From a bacterium (GTDB lineage: Bacteria > Chloroflexota > Chloroflexia > Thermomicrobiales > UBA6265): 6,635 nt of DNA. Position 1 is the first letter of the stretch, and each line of letters starts with the position of its first letter. The notes beneath the pieces were generated by a model. The model saw only the letters and a program-made list of their open reading frames with translations, was not told the DNA's origin and did not search any database. Positions 1-5,055 of the stretch are shown here, one piece after another. The DNA is taken from positions 1 through 6,635 of the forward strand of contig JAPOLF010000111.1 in assembly GCA_029977305.1 (NCBI GenBank). Reading direction: 5' to 3'. A program made the translations under genes and the position numbers.

Positions 1-2
1 GG

Positions 3-401
3 GCGCTGGTAGGGGCGTTCCTGATCGCGCTCGGCAGCGCGCTGCCGGCGATCGACGACGAGGTGAAGGCGGACAGCTACGCCCGCGCCGTCGCCAACGG
101 CCTCGCCACCATCCAGAAGCTGGGCGGGGCCCAGCCCGGCGACAAGACGATGGTCGACACTCTCACCCCGTTCGTGAACGCGTTGGAGAAGGCGGCCGGG
201 CAGAACAGCCGGCTCGCCGAAGCCTGGCGACAGGCCCTCCCCGCGGCGCAGCAGGGGATGGAATCCACCAAGGAGATGGTGAGCAAGCGCGGTCGGTCGT
301 CCCGACTGGGTGATCGCACGGTCGGCCATCTCGATCCGGGCGCGACGTCGATGTACGAAATCCTGATGGCGTTCGGCAAGGCGTTTGACGAGGGCAAATA
401 G
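3..401 (+). CDS. dhaL: Dihydroxyacetone kinase subunit L (DhaL), 3' part only
   Basis: C-terminal 132 codons of a DhaL-type kinase domain; the 5' end lies outside the window and the frame is open from base 3. Visible family hallmarks are GDKTMVDTLTPF, the GMESTKEM helix, and the segment RGRSSRLGDRTVGHLDPGA followed by TS near the C-terminus. DhaL is an all-helical, nucleotide-binding domain that phosphorylates a short ketose (dihydroxyacetone or a relative) held covalently by DhaK. The Mg-binding aspartates lie in the missing N-terminal part, so it cannot be told whether this is an ATP-dependent or a PTS-dependent form, or whether it is fused to a DhaK domain. It ends 28 bases before an RpiB/EryI-like isomerase, which points to a kinase-isomerase operon that may act on erythrulose rather than dihydroxyacetone (inference). 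Family assignment is firm; substrate is open. Confidence 0.93.
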   Translation, partial: ALVGAFLIALGSALPAIDDEVKADSYARAVANGLATIQKLGGAQPGDKTMVDTLTPFVNALEKAAGQNSRLAEAWRQALPAAQQGMESTKEMVSKRGRSSRLGDRTVGHLDPGATSMYEILMAFGKAFDEGK

Positions 402-429
402 GGCGCAAGCCTCACGGGAGGACGATGGG

Positions 430-918
430 ATGAGCTATGTCATCGCGGTCGGCGCGGACAATGCCGGGGCCGATCTCAAGAACGCCCTGAAGGTGCATCT
501 TGCGCGGAAGGGGTTTGAGGTGCGCGATTTCGGCGTGCCGGACAGCGGGGACGACCGCGCCTACCCGCACGTCGGGTTGGATGTCGCCGAGGCCGTCGCG
601 CGGGGCGATGCGAAGCGCGGGCTGCTGGTGTGCGGCACCGGGATCGGCATGGCGATCACTGCGAACAAGGTGCCGGGCATCCGCGCCACCACCGCGCACG
701 ATGCGTACTCGGTGGAGCGCTCGGTGTTGTCCAACAACTGCCAGGTGCTGACGCTGGGAGCTCGCGTGATCGGCCCGGAGTTGGCGAAGAAGCTGATCGA
801 CGAGTGGGTCTCGCACGAGTTCGACGAGACGTCGGCCTCGGCCGCGAAGGTCGCGGTGATCAGCGAGTACGAGACGACCCACGGGCGCGATCCGCAATCG
901 GTGGGCAGCTGCTCCTGA
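430..918 (+). CDS. rpiB: RpiB/LacAB-family sugar-phosphate isomerase, probably tetrose-phosphate type (EryI/DerI-like)
   Basis: A 162-aa cytosolic isomerase of the RpiB/LacA/LacB fold. Seen: N-terminal AVGADNAG (D10), the catalytic loop VCGTGIGM with Cys68, then NKVPGIRA and a C-terminal LGARVIG. Classical ribose-5-phosphate isomerase B has DHAG near the N-terminus and an NDANVL-type segment; here these read DNAG and SNNCQVL. The stretch HDAYSVERSVLSNN plus LGARVIGPELAK resembles, from memory, EryI of erythritol catabolism, so conversion of D-erythrulose 4-phosphate to D-erythrose 4-phosphate is likelier than ribose 5-phosphate isomerisation (inference, supported by the dhaL neighbour). The start at 430 follows GGGAGG at 416-421 by 8 bases. 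An ATG at 425 would stop after two codons, and an upstream in-frame start at 385 would overlap dhaL with no ribosome binding site. Family is certain; the exact substrate is moderately sure. Confidence 0.9.
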   Translation: MSYVIAVGADNAGADLKNALKVHLARKGFEVRDFGVPDSGDDRAYPHVGLDVAEAVARGDAKRGLLVCGTGIGMAITANKVPGIRATTAHDAYSVERSVLSNNCQVLTLGARVIGPELAKKLIDEWVSHEFDETSASAAKVAVISEYETTHGRDPQSVGSCS

Positions 919-931
919 TCGGCACGCAGTG

Positions 932-961
932 ATGACACGACGCCCCGGAGGTTGCTACCCT
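932..961 (+). promoter_or_regulatory. Candidate sigma70-type promoter of the TMEM175-family gene
   Basis: ATGACA (932-937) as -35, an 18-base spacer, and an extended -10 TGCTACCCT (953-961) would give a start near 968 and a leader of about 44 bases before the ATG at 1012. The -35 matches the TTGACA consensus at five of six positions; the -10 is weaker but keeps the TG extension. The same TGnTAnnnT form recurs before rpsP and the SIS gene. It is overlapped by the inverted repeat at 938-972. Confidence 0.4.
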
Positions 962-972
962 CTGGGGCGTCG
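938..972. repeat. 14-bp inverted repeat (stem-loop) between the isomerase and TMEM175 genes
   Basis: The left arm CGACGCCCCGGAGG (938-951) pairs with the right arm CCTCTGGGGCGTCG (959-972) along all 14 positions, with a single G-T wobble and a 7-base loop TTGCTAC. It starts 20 bases after the isomerase stop, so as RNA it could be the factor-independent terminator of the dhaL-isomerase operon. However, no T-run follows it. The repeat also covers the -10 region of a candidate promoter for the next gene, so a DNA operator for a dimeric regulator is an alternative. It could serve both roles. Confidence 0.7.
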
Positions 973-1011
973 ACGTCTCCGGATGGGGTGAACCGGGGTG
1001 AGGGTTGAGAG

Positions 1012-1623
1012 ATGAAGACCGACCGCACGAGCGCCTTCAGTGACGGGATCTTTGCGATCGCGGCGACCTTGCTGGTGCTCGACATCCGGCTGCCTGATCC
1101 CGCGAATCCCCATCTGGTTGAGGCACTGCTTCAGGAATGGCCGGCGTATCTCGGGTACTTCGCCTCCTTCGCGGCGATCGGCATCGTCTGGGTCAACCAT
1201 CACGCGCTGGTGGATTGCCTGGCGGGGGTGAATCGGACGCTCCTATTCCTGAATCTGCTGTTGCTGATGACGGTCGGATTGGTGCCATTCCCCACCGCGT
1301 TCATGGCCGCGGCGTACCGCGAGCACGCCGGACTCGGGGTGGCGACGGTGCTCTACGGCTTGTCGATGCTGGCCATGGCCTCGGTCTTCGCGGCGACCTG
1401 GACGTATCTGGTGATGCGCTCCCCGCAGCTGCTGAAGCCCGAGGTGCGCAACGAGCGCTCCCGGATGCGGAAGGCTTGGTTGGGGGTCGTGCTGTACCTG
1501 ATCACGATCGGGATCGCCCTGTTCCTGCCGCCGTTGGCATTCGGGATGTACCTCGCCATTGCGGCATGGTTCGTGTTCCCGGGGCGGCACGCCCCGGCGG
1601 AGCCGATCGGCCCGTCCGCCTGA
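1012..1623 (+). CDS. TMEM175-family (DUF1211) integral membrane protein, putative K+ channel
   Basis: 203 aa with about six hydrophobic helices. The first helix carries the family signature RTSAFSDGIFAIAATLLVLD, with the R-x3-FSDG motif at residues 5-12. Further markers are IGIVWVNHH (57-64) in the second helix and NLLLLMTVGLVPFPTAF (81-97) in the third. One such six-helix unit is normal for bacterial members, which assemble as tetramers. Studied members conduct potassium and use hydrophobic residues in helix 1 as the filter; that this copy is a K+ channel is by family only. The start is supported by GAGGG (1000-1004) 7 bases upstream. The tail after residue 190 is short, Pro-rich and probably cytoplasmic. 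It appears to be a single-gene unit bounded by inverted repeats on both sides, with no functional link to its neighbours visible. Confidence 0.9.
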   Translation: MKTDRTSAFSDGIFAIAATLLVLDIRLPDPANPHLVEALLQEWPAYLGYFASFAAIGIVWVNHHALVDCLAGVNRTLLFLNLLLLMTVGLVPFPTAFMAAAYREHAGLGVATVLYGLSMLAMASVFAATWTYLVMRSPQLLKPEVRNERSRMRKAWLGVVLYLITIGIALFLPPLAFGMYLAIAAWFVFPGRHAPAEPIGPSA

Positions 1624-1659
1624 ATCCATTCCGGCAGCGAGTTCGGGCGCGAATGCGGG

Positions 1660-1695
1660 ACGCCGCAGGGGTTTACTTCACCCCGTTTGAGGCGT
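1660..1695. repeat. Nested inverted repeat between the TMEM175 gene and the small-protein gene
   Basis: Two nested arms: the outer ACGCC (1660-1664) with GGCGT (1691-1695), and the inner GGGGT (1668-1672) with ACCCC (1680-1684), the latter closing a 7-base loop TTACTTC. The inner hairpin is followed by GTTTG, so it could be a weak terminator for the TMEM175 gene. The repeat also spans the -35 box and touches the -10 of a candidate promoter (1672-1700), which makes an operator possible. Unequal internal gaps (3 and 6 bases) make it less regular than a typical operator. Confidence 0.5.
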
Positions 1696-1700
1696 ACTAT
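1672..1700 (+). promoter_or_regulatory. Candidate sigma70-type promoter of the 71-aa protein gene
   Basis: TTTACT (1672-1677) and TACTAT (1695-1700) are separated by exactly 17 bases and each matches consensus at four of six positions. This is notable because AT-rich hexamers are rare in this GC-rich window. The predicted start is near 1707, leaving a leader of about 95 bases before the ATG at 1801. It lies inside the nested inverted repeat. Confidence 0.5.
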
Positions 1701-1800
1701 CTGTTCATCTGAGCGGCTGGTGCTGATCCCCGCCTCAACACTCGTTCGTTGCGCACCGCCGTGTTCTGCCGCGACCTGAAGATGGAAGGACGGCCCCCGC

Positions 1801-2016
1801 ATGGCCCCGACCGAACTGCCCGACAACGCCTCGATCCGCGCCAGCCGATTGATCGCCGAGGCGCTCGTGAAGCGCCAAAGCCCGACCCGGATTGCGCAGA
1901 AAGCGCGTCGCCACGGGATTTCCCGCGAACTGGCGCGTACCATGGTGATCGCCTGCGGCGCGACAAGCATGGAGCCGCACGATCAGCGTGACGGCGAGGG
2001 CGCCACTAGGGTCTGA
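1801..2016 (+). CDS. Hypothetical 71-aa protein with an HTH-like / RecX-like helical segment
   Basis: Not recognised as a named family. It is predicted soluble and mostly helical: an N-terminal linker, a helix around residues 11-25 (SIRASRLIAEALVKR), then SPTRIAQKARRHGISRELAR (27-46), which has the rhythm of a helix-turn-helix. That segment also recalls the three-helix units of RecX, where a short helix is followed by a GIS/GFS turn. The C-terminal 15 residues are polar and probably disordered. A single Cys (52) is present. Reasons to accept it: codon choice with G/C-rich third positions, GGAAGGA (1784-1790) 10 bases before the ATG, and a good promoter about 100 bases upstream. It sits alone between TMEM175 and the rpsP operon. 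A nucleic-acid-binding role is a guess from the helix pattern and basic residues only. Confidence 0.6.
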   Translation: MAPTELPDNASIRASRLIAEALVKRQSPTRIAQKARRHGISRELARTMVIACGATSMEPHDQRDGEGATRV

Positions 2017-2062
2017 TTGGCGGAAAACCCCGTTCTGATGCCGATTCTGACGGCCTAGAGCG

Positions 2063-2092
2063 TTGACCTCTCGAGGATTCCCGTGCTATCCT
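2063..2092 (+). promoter_or_regulatory. Promoter of the rpsP-khpA-rimM operon
   Basis: TTGACC (2063-2068), an 18-base spacer, and an extended -10 TGCTATCCT (2084-2092) make this the best promoter in the window. The predicted start is near 2099, giving an rpsP leader of about 160 bases. A short direct repeat (TTCTGATG at 2033-2040 and TTCTGACG at 2045-2052, period 12) lies just upstream; its meaning is unknown. Confidence 0.7.
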
Positions 2093-2098
2093 GCGGCG

Positions 2099-2259
2099 TC
2101 TCGACGGGAGGTCTCGTCGGACGGGAACGTTGTGTCCTTCGGCGGCTCTGTGGCCTGTCCCCCGGCTCGACATTCCGATGTGTTGCACAAGGGTCAGCCT
2201 CCTTGTTGGGAGGCCGTGCGTTGGATGGCCCGTGATCGTAGGTTGTGGAGGTCTGTACC
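2099..2259 (+). promoter_or_regulatory. Long structured 5' leader of rpsP with alternative hairpins
   Basis: Seen pairings: CGACG (2102-2106) with CGTCG (2115-2119) at the very 5' end; ACAAGG (2187-2192) with CCTTGT (2201-2206); and GCCTCC (2197-2202) with GGAGGC (2209-2214). The last two share bases 2201-2202, so they exclude each other. GCCTCC can also pair with the rpsP ribosome binding site GGAGGT (2247-2252, one G-U pair), which would hide it. GCAC (2185-2188) and GTGC (2216-2219) can close an outer stem. This is a plausible switch for ribosomal-protein feedback or translation control. Short complementary blocks arise easily in GC-rich DNA, so the structure is a hypothesis. No named riboswitch or r-protein leader motif was recognised. 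Confidence 0.35.
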
Positions 2260-2263
2260 GTGA
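2225..2263 (+). CDS. Possible 12-codon leader peptide overlapping the rpsP start
   Basis: ATG at 2225 opens MARDRRLWRSVP and stops at TGA 2261-2263, overlapping the rpsP GTG (2260-2262) in the arrangement GTGA. GGGAGG (2208-2213) lies 11 bases upstream, a rather long spacing. Four of the twelve residues are Arg, two of them encoded by AGG, a codon that is uncommon in GC-rich genomes. The second AGG overlaps the rpsP ribosome binding site, so a ribosome on this frame would cover that site and could couple translation to rpsP. It is too short for coding statistics and could be chance. Confidence 0.2.
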   Translation: MARDRRLWRSVP

Positions 2264-2553
2264 TCAGTCTTCGACTCAAGCGCATGGGTTCCAAGAAGCG
2301 CCCCAGCTACCGCATCGTCGCGGCCGACAGCCGGTCGCCGCGTGACGGGCGGTTCATCGAGGCGTTCGGGATCTATGATCCGATTGCCACCCCGAAGGTG
2401 GTCCGCATCGACCACGATCGCGCCAAGCACTGGCTGAGCGTCGGTGCGCAGCCGAGCGAGACGGTGCACGCGCTCTTCGCCAAGGAGGGCTTGATGCCGG
2501 CCCCGGCGATGAAGCAGCGCGGCAAGAGCGCCGCCGCCGCGGACGCCGAGTAG
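2260..2553 (+). CDS. rpsP: 30S ribosomal protein S16
   Basis: 97-aa S16, a small-subunit protein that binds 16S rRNA early in assembly. Recognised from LRLKRMGSKKRPSYRIV (4-20), ADSRSPRDGRFIEAFGIYDP (22-41) and VGAQPSETVHALF (61-73), in the right order and at the usual spacing. The length is normal apart from a short Ala/Lys-rich tail (88-97). I chose the GTG at 2260 because the protein then begins MISLRLKR as in the family and GGAGG (2247-2251) sits 8 bases upstream. A GTG at 2245 in frame would add five residues and place the ribosome binding site inside the gene. It is first gene of the rpsP-khpA-rimM operon and has an unusually long leader that may regulate it. Confidence 0.98.
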   Translation: MISLRLKRMGSKKRPSYRIVAADSRSPRDGRFIEAFGIYDPIATPKVVRIDHDRAKHWLSVGAQPSETVHALFAKEGLMPAPAMKQRGKSAAAADAE

Positions 2554-2587
2554 GCACGTCGCCGCACGTCCCGCATGGGAGCCTCGC

Positions 2588-2920
2588 ATGAACACTGATC
2601 CGCAGGATGTCGAACTCGAAGAGGAGTTCGACGAGGACATCGACAACGGTTGGGTGTCGGAGGCTCCGTCCGGGGACGCCGCGCTCCAACTGCAGGAGTT
2701 GATCCAGTTCCTCGCCAGCAATCTCGTCGACGACCCGGAGGTCGTCGAGGTCTCGGCGAACCAGCGCGGCGGCAGCGTCTTCGTCACGCTGCGCGTGCCG
2801 GAGTCCGAACTCGGCAAGGTGATCGGGCGACAGGGCCGCATCGCACGCGCCATGCGCACGGCACTGATGATCGCGGGATCGCGGCACCACGTCCGCGCCT
2901 CGTTGGACATCGAGGGCTAA
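2588..2920 (+). CDS. khpA: KH-domain RNA-binding protein KhpA (YlqC type) with acidic N-terminal tail
   Basis: 110 aa. Residues about 33-110 form a single type II KH domain like KhpA: LQELIQFLASNLVDDPEVVEV, then VFVTLRVPESELGKVIGRQG with the RNA-contacting GxxG loop as GRQG (80-83), then RIARAMRTALMIAG. KhpA proteins bind structured RNAs, in some bacteria as a dimer with KhpB/Jag, and are nearly always encoded between rpsP and rimM, as here. The usual length is about 75-80 aa; this one has an extra N-terminal tail of some 32 residues, very acidic at 7-19 (EL, EEEFDED). The start at 2588 has GGGAG (2577-2581) 6 bases upstream and lies 34 bases after rpsP, so the tail is probably really translated. 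It is followed by rimM after only 7 bases. Confidence 0.93.
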   Translation: MNTDPQDVELEEEFDEDIDNGWVSEAPSGDAALQLQELIQFLASNLVDDPEVVEVSANQRGGSVFVTLRVPESELGKVIGRQGRIARAMRTALMIAGSRHHVRASLDIEG

Positions 2921-2927
2921 GGGCGCG

Positions 2928-3644
2928 TTGGCTGACAGCAGCAACGATTCCGAAACACCGGGAGGCGGTGGCGCGACGAGCGCGACCCCTCCCGGTGGTC
3001 GTTCCTCCCGGCCGCGTCGTGCGCAGGGGACCGTGGTGAAAGCCACCGGCACCCCGGGTTCGCGGCCGCCCGTGCGTCGGTCCTCCGGGCCGAAATCGCG
3101 TCGCCTCATCGAGACCGCGGGCCCGACCCCGGGGACCCCGATCGCGGACGTCCGCCTGATGGTCGGGACGATCGTCGGGGCGTTCGGGGTGCAGGGCGAG
3201 GCGAAACTGAAGCCGGCGACGGATCATCCGGAGCATCTGGCGAAGGTGAAGCAGGCGTGGTTCGGCGCCGACCCGCGGCCGAAACGCCTCCTCGGGGCGC
3301 GGATGCACAAGGGGATGGTGATCCTCCGGATCTTCGGGGTGACGACCCCGGAGGCGGTGGATGCGCTTCGCGGCACCGAGGTGCGCATTGCCGGTGCCGA
3401 TGCGGCGCCGCTTGCGCCGGGAGAGTACTTCTATTACCAACTCATTGGCTTGCGTGCTGAGAGTGACACCGGCGCGTTGATCGGCACCGTCTCCGACATC
3501 ATGGAAACTGGGGCGCACGATGTGTTGGTGATCACGCCCGAGGGCGGCGGGGCGGACATCTTGGTGCCGAACCACCCGTCCTACGTGCGCGAGATCGATC
3601 CCGCGGCCGGGCGGATGGTGGTCACGCTTCCCGTTTACGAGTAA
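2928..3644 (+). CDS. rimM: Ribosome maturation factor RimM with basic N-terminal extension
   Basis: RimM binds S19 and helps mature the 3' (head) domain of 16S rRNA. The core begins at residue 78: MVGTIVGAFGVQGEAKLKP is the N-terminal barrel, TPEAVDALRGTEVRI (115-129) the domain end, and GEYFYYQLIGLRAESDTG starts the PRC-barrel, which continues through IMETGAHDVLVI and ILVPNHPSYVREIDP. The core is about 160 aa, as usual. In front lie 77 residues rich in Gly, Pro, Ser and Arg/Lys, probably disordered. The TTG start at 2928 follows khpA by 7 bases with a weak ribosome binding site. Alternatives are GTG codons 36/37 (3033, 3036) behind AGGGGA, or the ATG at 3159, which has no ribosome binding site. 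The gene overlaps the convergent oxidoreductase gene by 10 bases, and trmD does not follow as it does in many genomes. Confidence 0.95.
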   Translation: MADSSNDSETPGGGGATSATPPGGRSSRPRRAQGTVVKATGTPGSRPPVRRSSGPKSRRLIETAGPTPGTPIADVRLMVGTIVGAFGVQGEAKLKPATDHPEHLAKVKQAWFGADPRPKRLLGARMHKGMVILRIFGVTTPEAVDALRGTEVRIAGADAAPLAPGEYFYYQLIGLRAESDTGALIGTVSDIMETGAHDVLVITPEGGGADILVPNHPSYVREIDPAAGRMVVTLPVYE

Positions 3645-4741
3645 CTGAACCGCAGCACGGCGAGAAGGTCGCGCCAATCGTCCACCTCCGGACGACGGGG
3701 CGGCGTCACGCTCAGATGGGTCACGCCATAGGCCGCCAACTGAGACATGCGCGTTTGCACATGGATCTGATCGCCGGTGATCGCGAGCTCTTCCACCAGT
3801 GCGAGCGGAATGGCCTCGGCGGCCGCGGCAAGATCCTCGCGGCGCAGGCCGGTGAAGCCGTCTCCGCGGGCGAGGTGGGCGTCGCGCTGCAACCGGCGCC
3901 GCACCTCCGCGAGGATCGCCCCCGTGTCCCATGAGGGATGCTCGAGCAGGCGTTCCATGCCGGGCAAGCTGCCGATGAGCGCGAGCGACCGACGTTGCCG
4001 GAGCAGGGCCGTGCGGGTCTCCTCTGGGGTGACGGTGAGGGTCACGGGCGTGCGCAGCACGACCCACGGAATCTCCGCAGACATCCCCGCAGCGCGACGA
4101 TGGTCGCGCACGGATCCGAGGATGCGCTGGATCGCGGTGTCACTCGTGTGAGCGTTGAGGATGATGCCGTCGGCATGGGTGGCGGTGATCGCGATCGCAC
4201 GCGGACCGGTGGCGGCAATGAGGATCGGTGGGGCGGCCTGCGCGGGGCGGACGGTGCGCTCCCAGCCGCGGACCGGGAAGACGGTCGCCTCCGGAAGCGC
4301 GGCGTGTTGCTCAGGTGTCCACCATTGGCGGAGGAGGGCGATGGTCTCGGTGAGCGCGGCTGGCGGATCGAGGTCCTCCATGCCGAGGCCGTGCATCAGC
4401 CAGTCCCGCTGTCCGGTGCCGAGTCCGAGCACGGCCCGTCCACCGGATAGGCGATCGATCGTGGCCACGGAGGCGGCGAGGGTGTTGGGGTGGCGAGCCC
4501 ATGGGGTGGTGACCCCGGTGCCGAGGTGGGCGTGCGCGGTGCGGGTCGTGATCGCGCCGAGGAGGGCGAAGGCGTCCCAGCCCTCGAGATCCTCGGAGAC
4601 CCAGATGGCATCGATGCCGGCGGCGTCCGCGGCTTCGGCGTGAGCGAGGGAGAGGGCTGGGCCCTCGGCGGGGTCACCGCGGGTCCATGCGTGGTGGGTG
4701 AGATCGAGGCAGAGGCGAGGCCACGGCCGGGTGGGGATCAC
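3635..4741 (-). CDS. Luciferase-like (LLM class) flavin- or F420-dependent oxidoreductase
   Basis: 368-aa TIM-barrel oxidoreductase of the bacterial luciferase superfamily. Seen in order: LAHAEAADAAGIDAIWVSED (32-51), a strand and helix typical of the family; LGTGVTTPWARHPNTLAAS (73-91); IDRLSGGRAVLGLGTG (95-110), the strongest family signature; then PPILIAATGPRAI near the middle and ADGIIL. The C-terminal part ends with LAAYGVTHLSVTPP, the last barrel strand. The cofactor could be FMN or F420; the sequence resembles the F420-dependent methylene-tetrahydromethanopterin reductase-like branch, but the substrate cannot be read. The GTG start at 4741 overlaps the stop of the upstream small gene in a GTGA arrangement, so it is probably translationally coupled. 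Its 3' end overlaps rimM by 10 bases in convergent orientation, with no room for a terminator between the stops. Confidence 0.92.
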   Translation of the reverse strand: MIPTRPWPRLCLDLTHHAWTRGDPAEGPALSLAHAEAADAAGIDAIWVSEDLEGWDAFALLGAITTRTAHAHLGTGVTTPWARHPNTLAASVATIDRLSGGRAVLGLGTGQRDWLMHGLGMEDLDPPAALTETIALLRQWWTPEQHAALPEATVFPVRGWERTVRPAQAAPPILIAATGPRAIAITATHADGIILNAHTSDTAIQRILGSVRDHRRAAGMSAEIPWVVLRTPVTLTVTPEETRTALLRQRRSLALIGSLPGMERLLEHPSWDTGAILAEVRRRLQRDAHLARGDGFTGLRREDLAAAAEAIPLALVEELAITGDQIHVQTRMSQLAAYGVTHLSVTPPRRPEVDDWRDLLAVLRFSYS

Positions 4742-5031
4742 CCCGCGCTGCGGTAGTAGACGACGATGCCGCCGCCGCGCTCGTCGCCGATGCGGACCAC
4801 CTCGCCGGTGCTGCCGTCATGCATCGGGAATGCCTCGCCGCGGTTCAGGGACTCGGCGCGATCCGGCTCGACGATGGTGGCGAAGAGCTCGTGGCGCGGG
4901 CACTCCCAGACGCCGGGGTGGCTGTCGAGCGGCTTCATCCGGTGCTTGTCCCGCGGATGGGTGCGGCCGATCTCGCAGAGGGGATTCGGCAGCGAAGTCG
5001 TGGAGTCCATGGGTGCGTGACGCTCCTGCAT
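4738..5031 (-). CDS. Uncharacterised small protein, operon partner of the LLM oxidoreductase
   Basis: 97 aa from the ATG at 5031, or 90 aa from the ATG at 5010 (MDSTTSLPNPL). GGAG lies 12 bases before the second ATG and inside the first reading, so neither start is settled. It is not recognised as a known family. Soluble, no signal peptide or membrane segment. The N-terminal half is Pro/His/Arg-rich with two Cys (LCEIGR and VWECPRHE). The C-terminal half (GEAFPMHDGSTGEVVRIGDE, then GGGIVVYYRSAG) looks like a small beta fold. Reality is supported by the GTGA overlap with the oxidoreductase start, by codon choice, and by lying head-to-head with the transporter gene across a promoter-sized gap. 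A role linked to the oxidoreductase is inferred from coupling only. Confidence 0.7.
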   Translation of the reverse strand: MQERHAPMDSTTSLPNPLCEIGRTHPRDKHRMKPLDSHPGVWECPRHELFATIVEPDRAESLNRGEAFPMHDGSTGEVVRIGDERGGGIVVYYRSAG

Positions 5032-5055
5032 GTGTGAACCGGGTGCGTTGGGGGG

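Noticed and set aside
385..429. Upstream in-frame start for the RpiB-family gene
   Set aside because: Would overlap dhaL and add 15 residues absent from the family; the ATG at 430 has a well-placed GGGAGG.
1353..1970. Minus-strand open frame across the TMEM175 3' end and the 1624-1800 spacer
   Set aside because: Covers a known gene end, promoter and inverted repeat; no ribosome binding site or domain was evident.
2033..2052. Direct repeat TTCTGATG/TTCTGACG with 12-base period upstream of the rpsP promoter
   Set aside because: Only two imperfect copies; not enough to call an activator site, recorded under the promoter only.
2194..2910. Minus-strand open frame opposite rpsP and khpA
   Set aside because: Antisense to two conserved genes; no recognisable domain and biased composition.
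2784..4067. Long minus-strand open frame (427 codons) across khpA, rimM and the oxidoreductase 3' end
   Set aside because: Arg/Pro/Gly/His-rich low-complexity translation typical of an out-of-frame reading of GC-rich genes; it overlaps three firmly identified genes.
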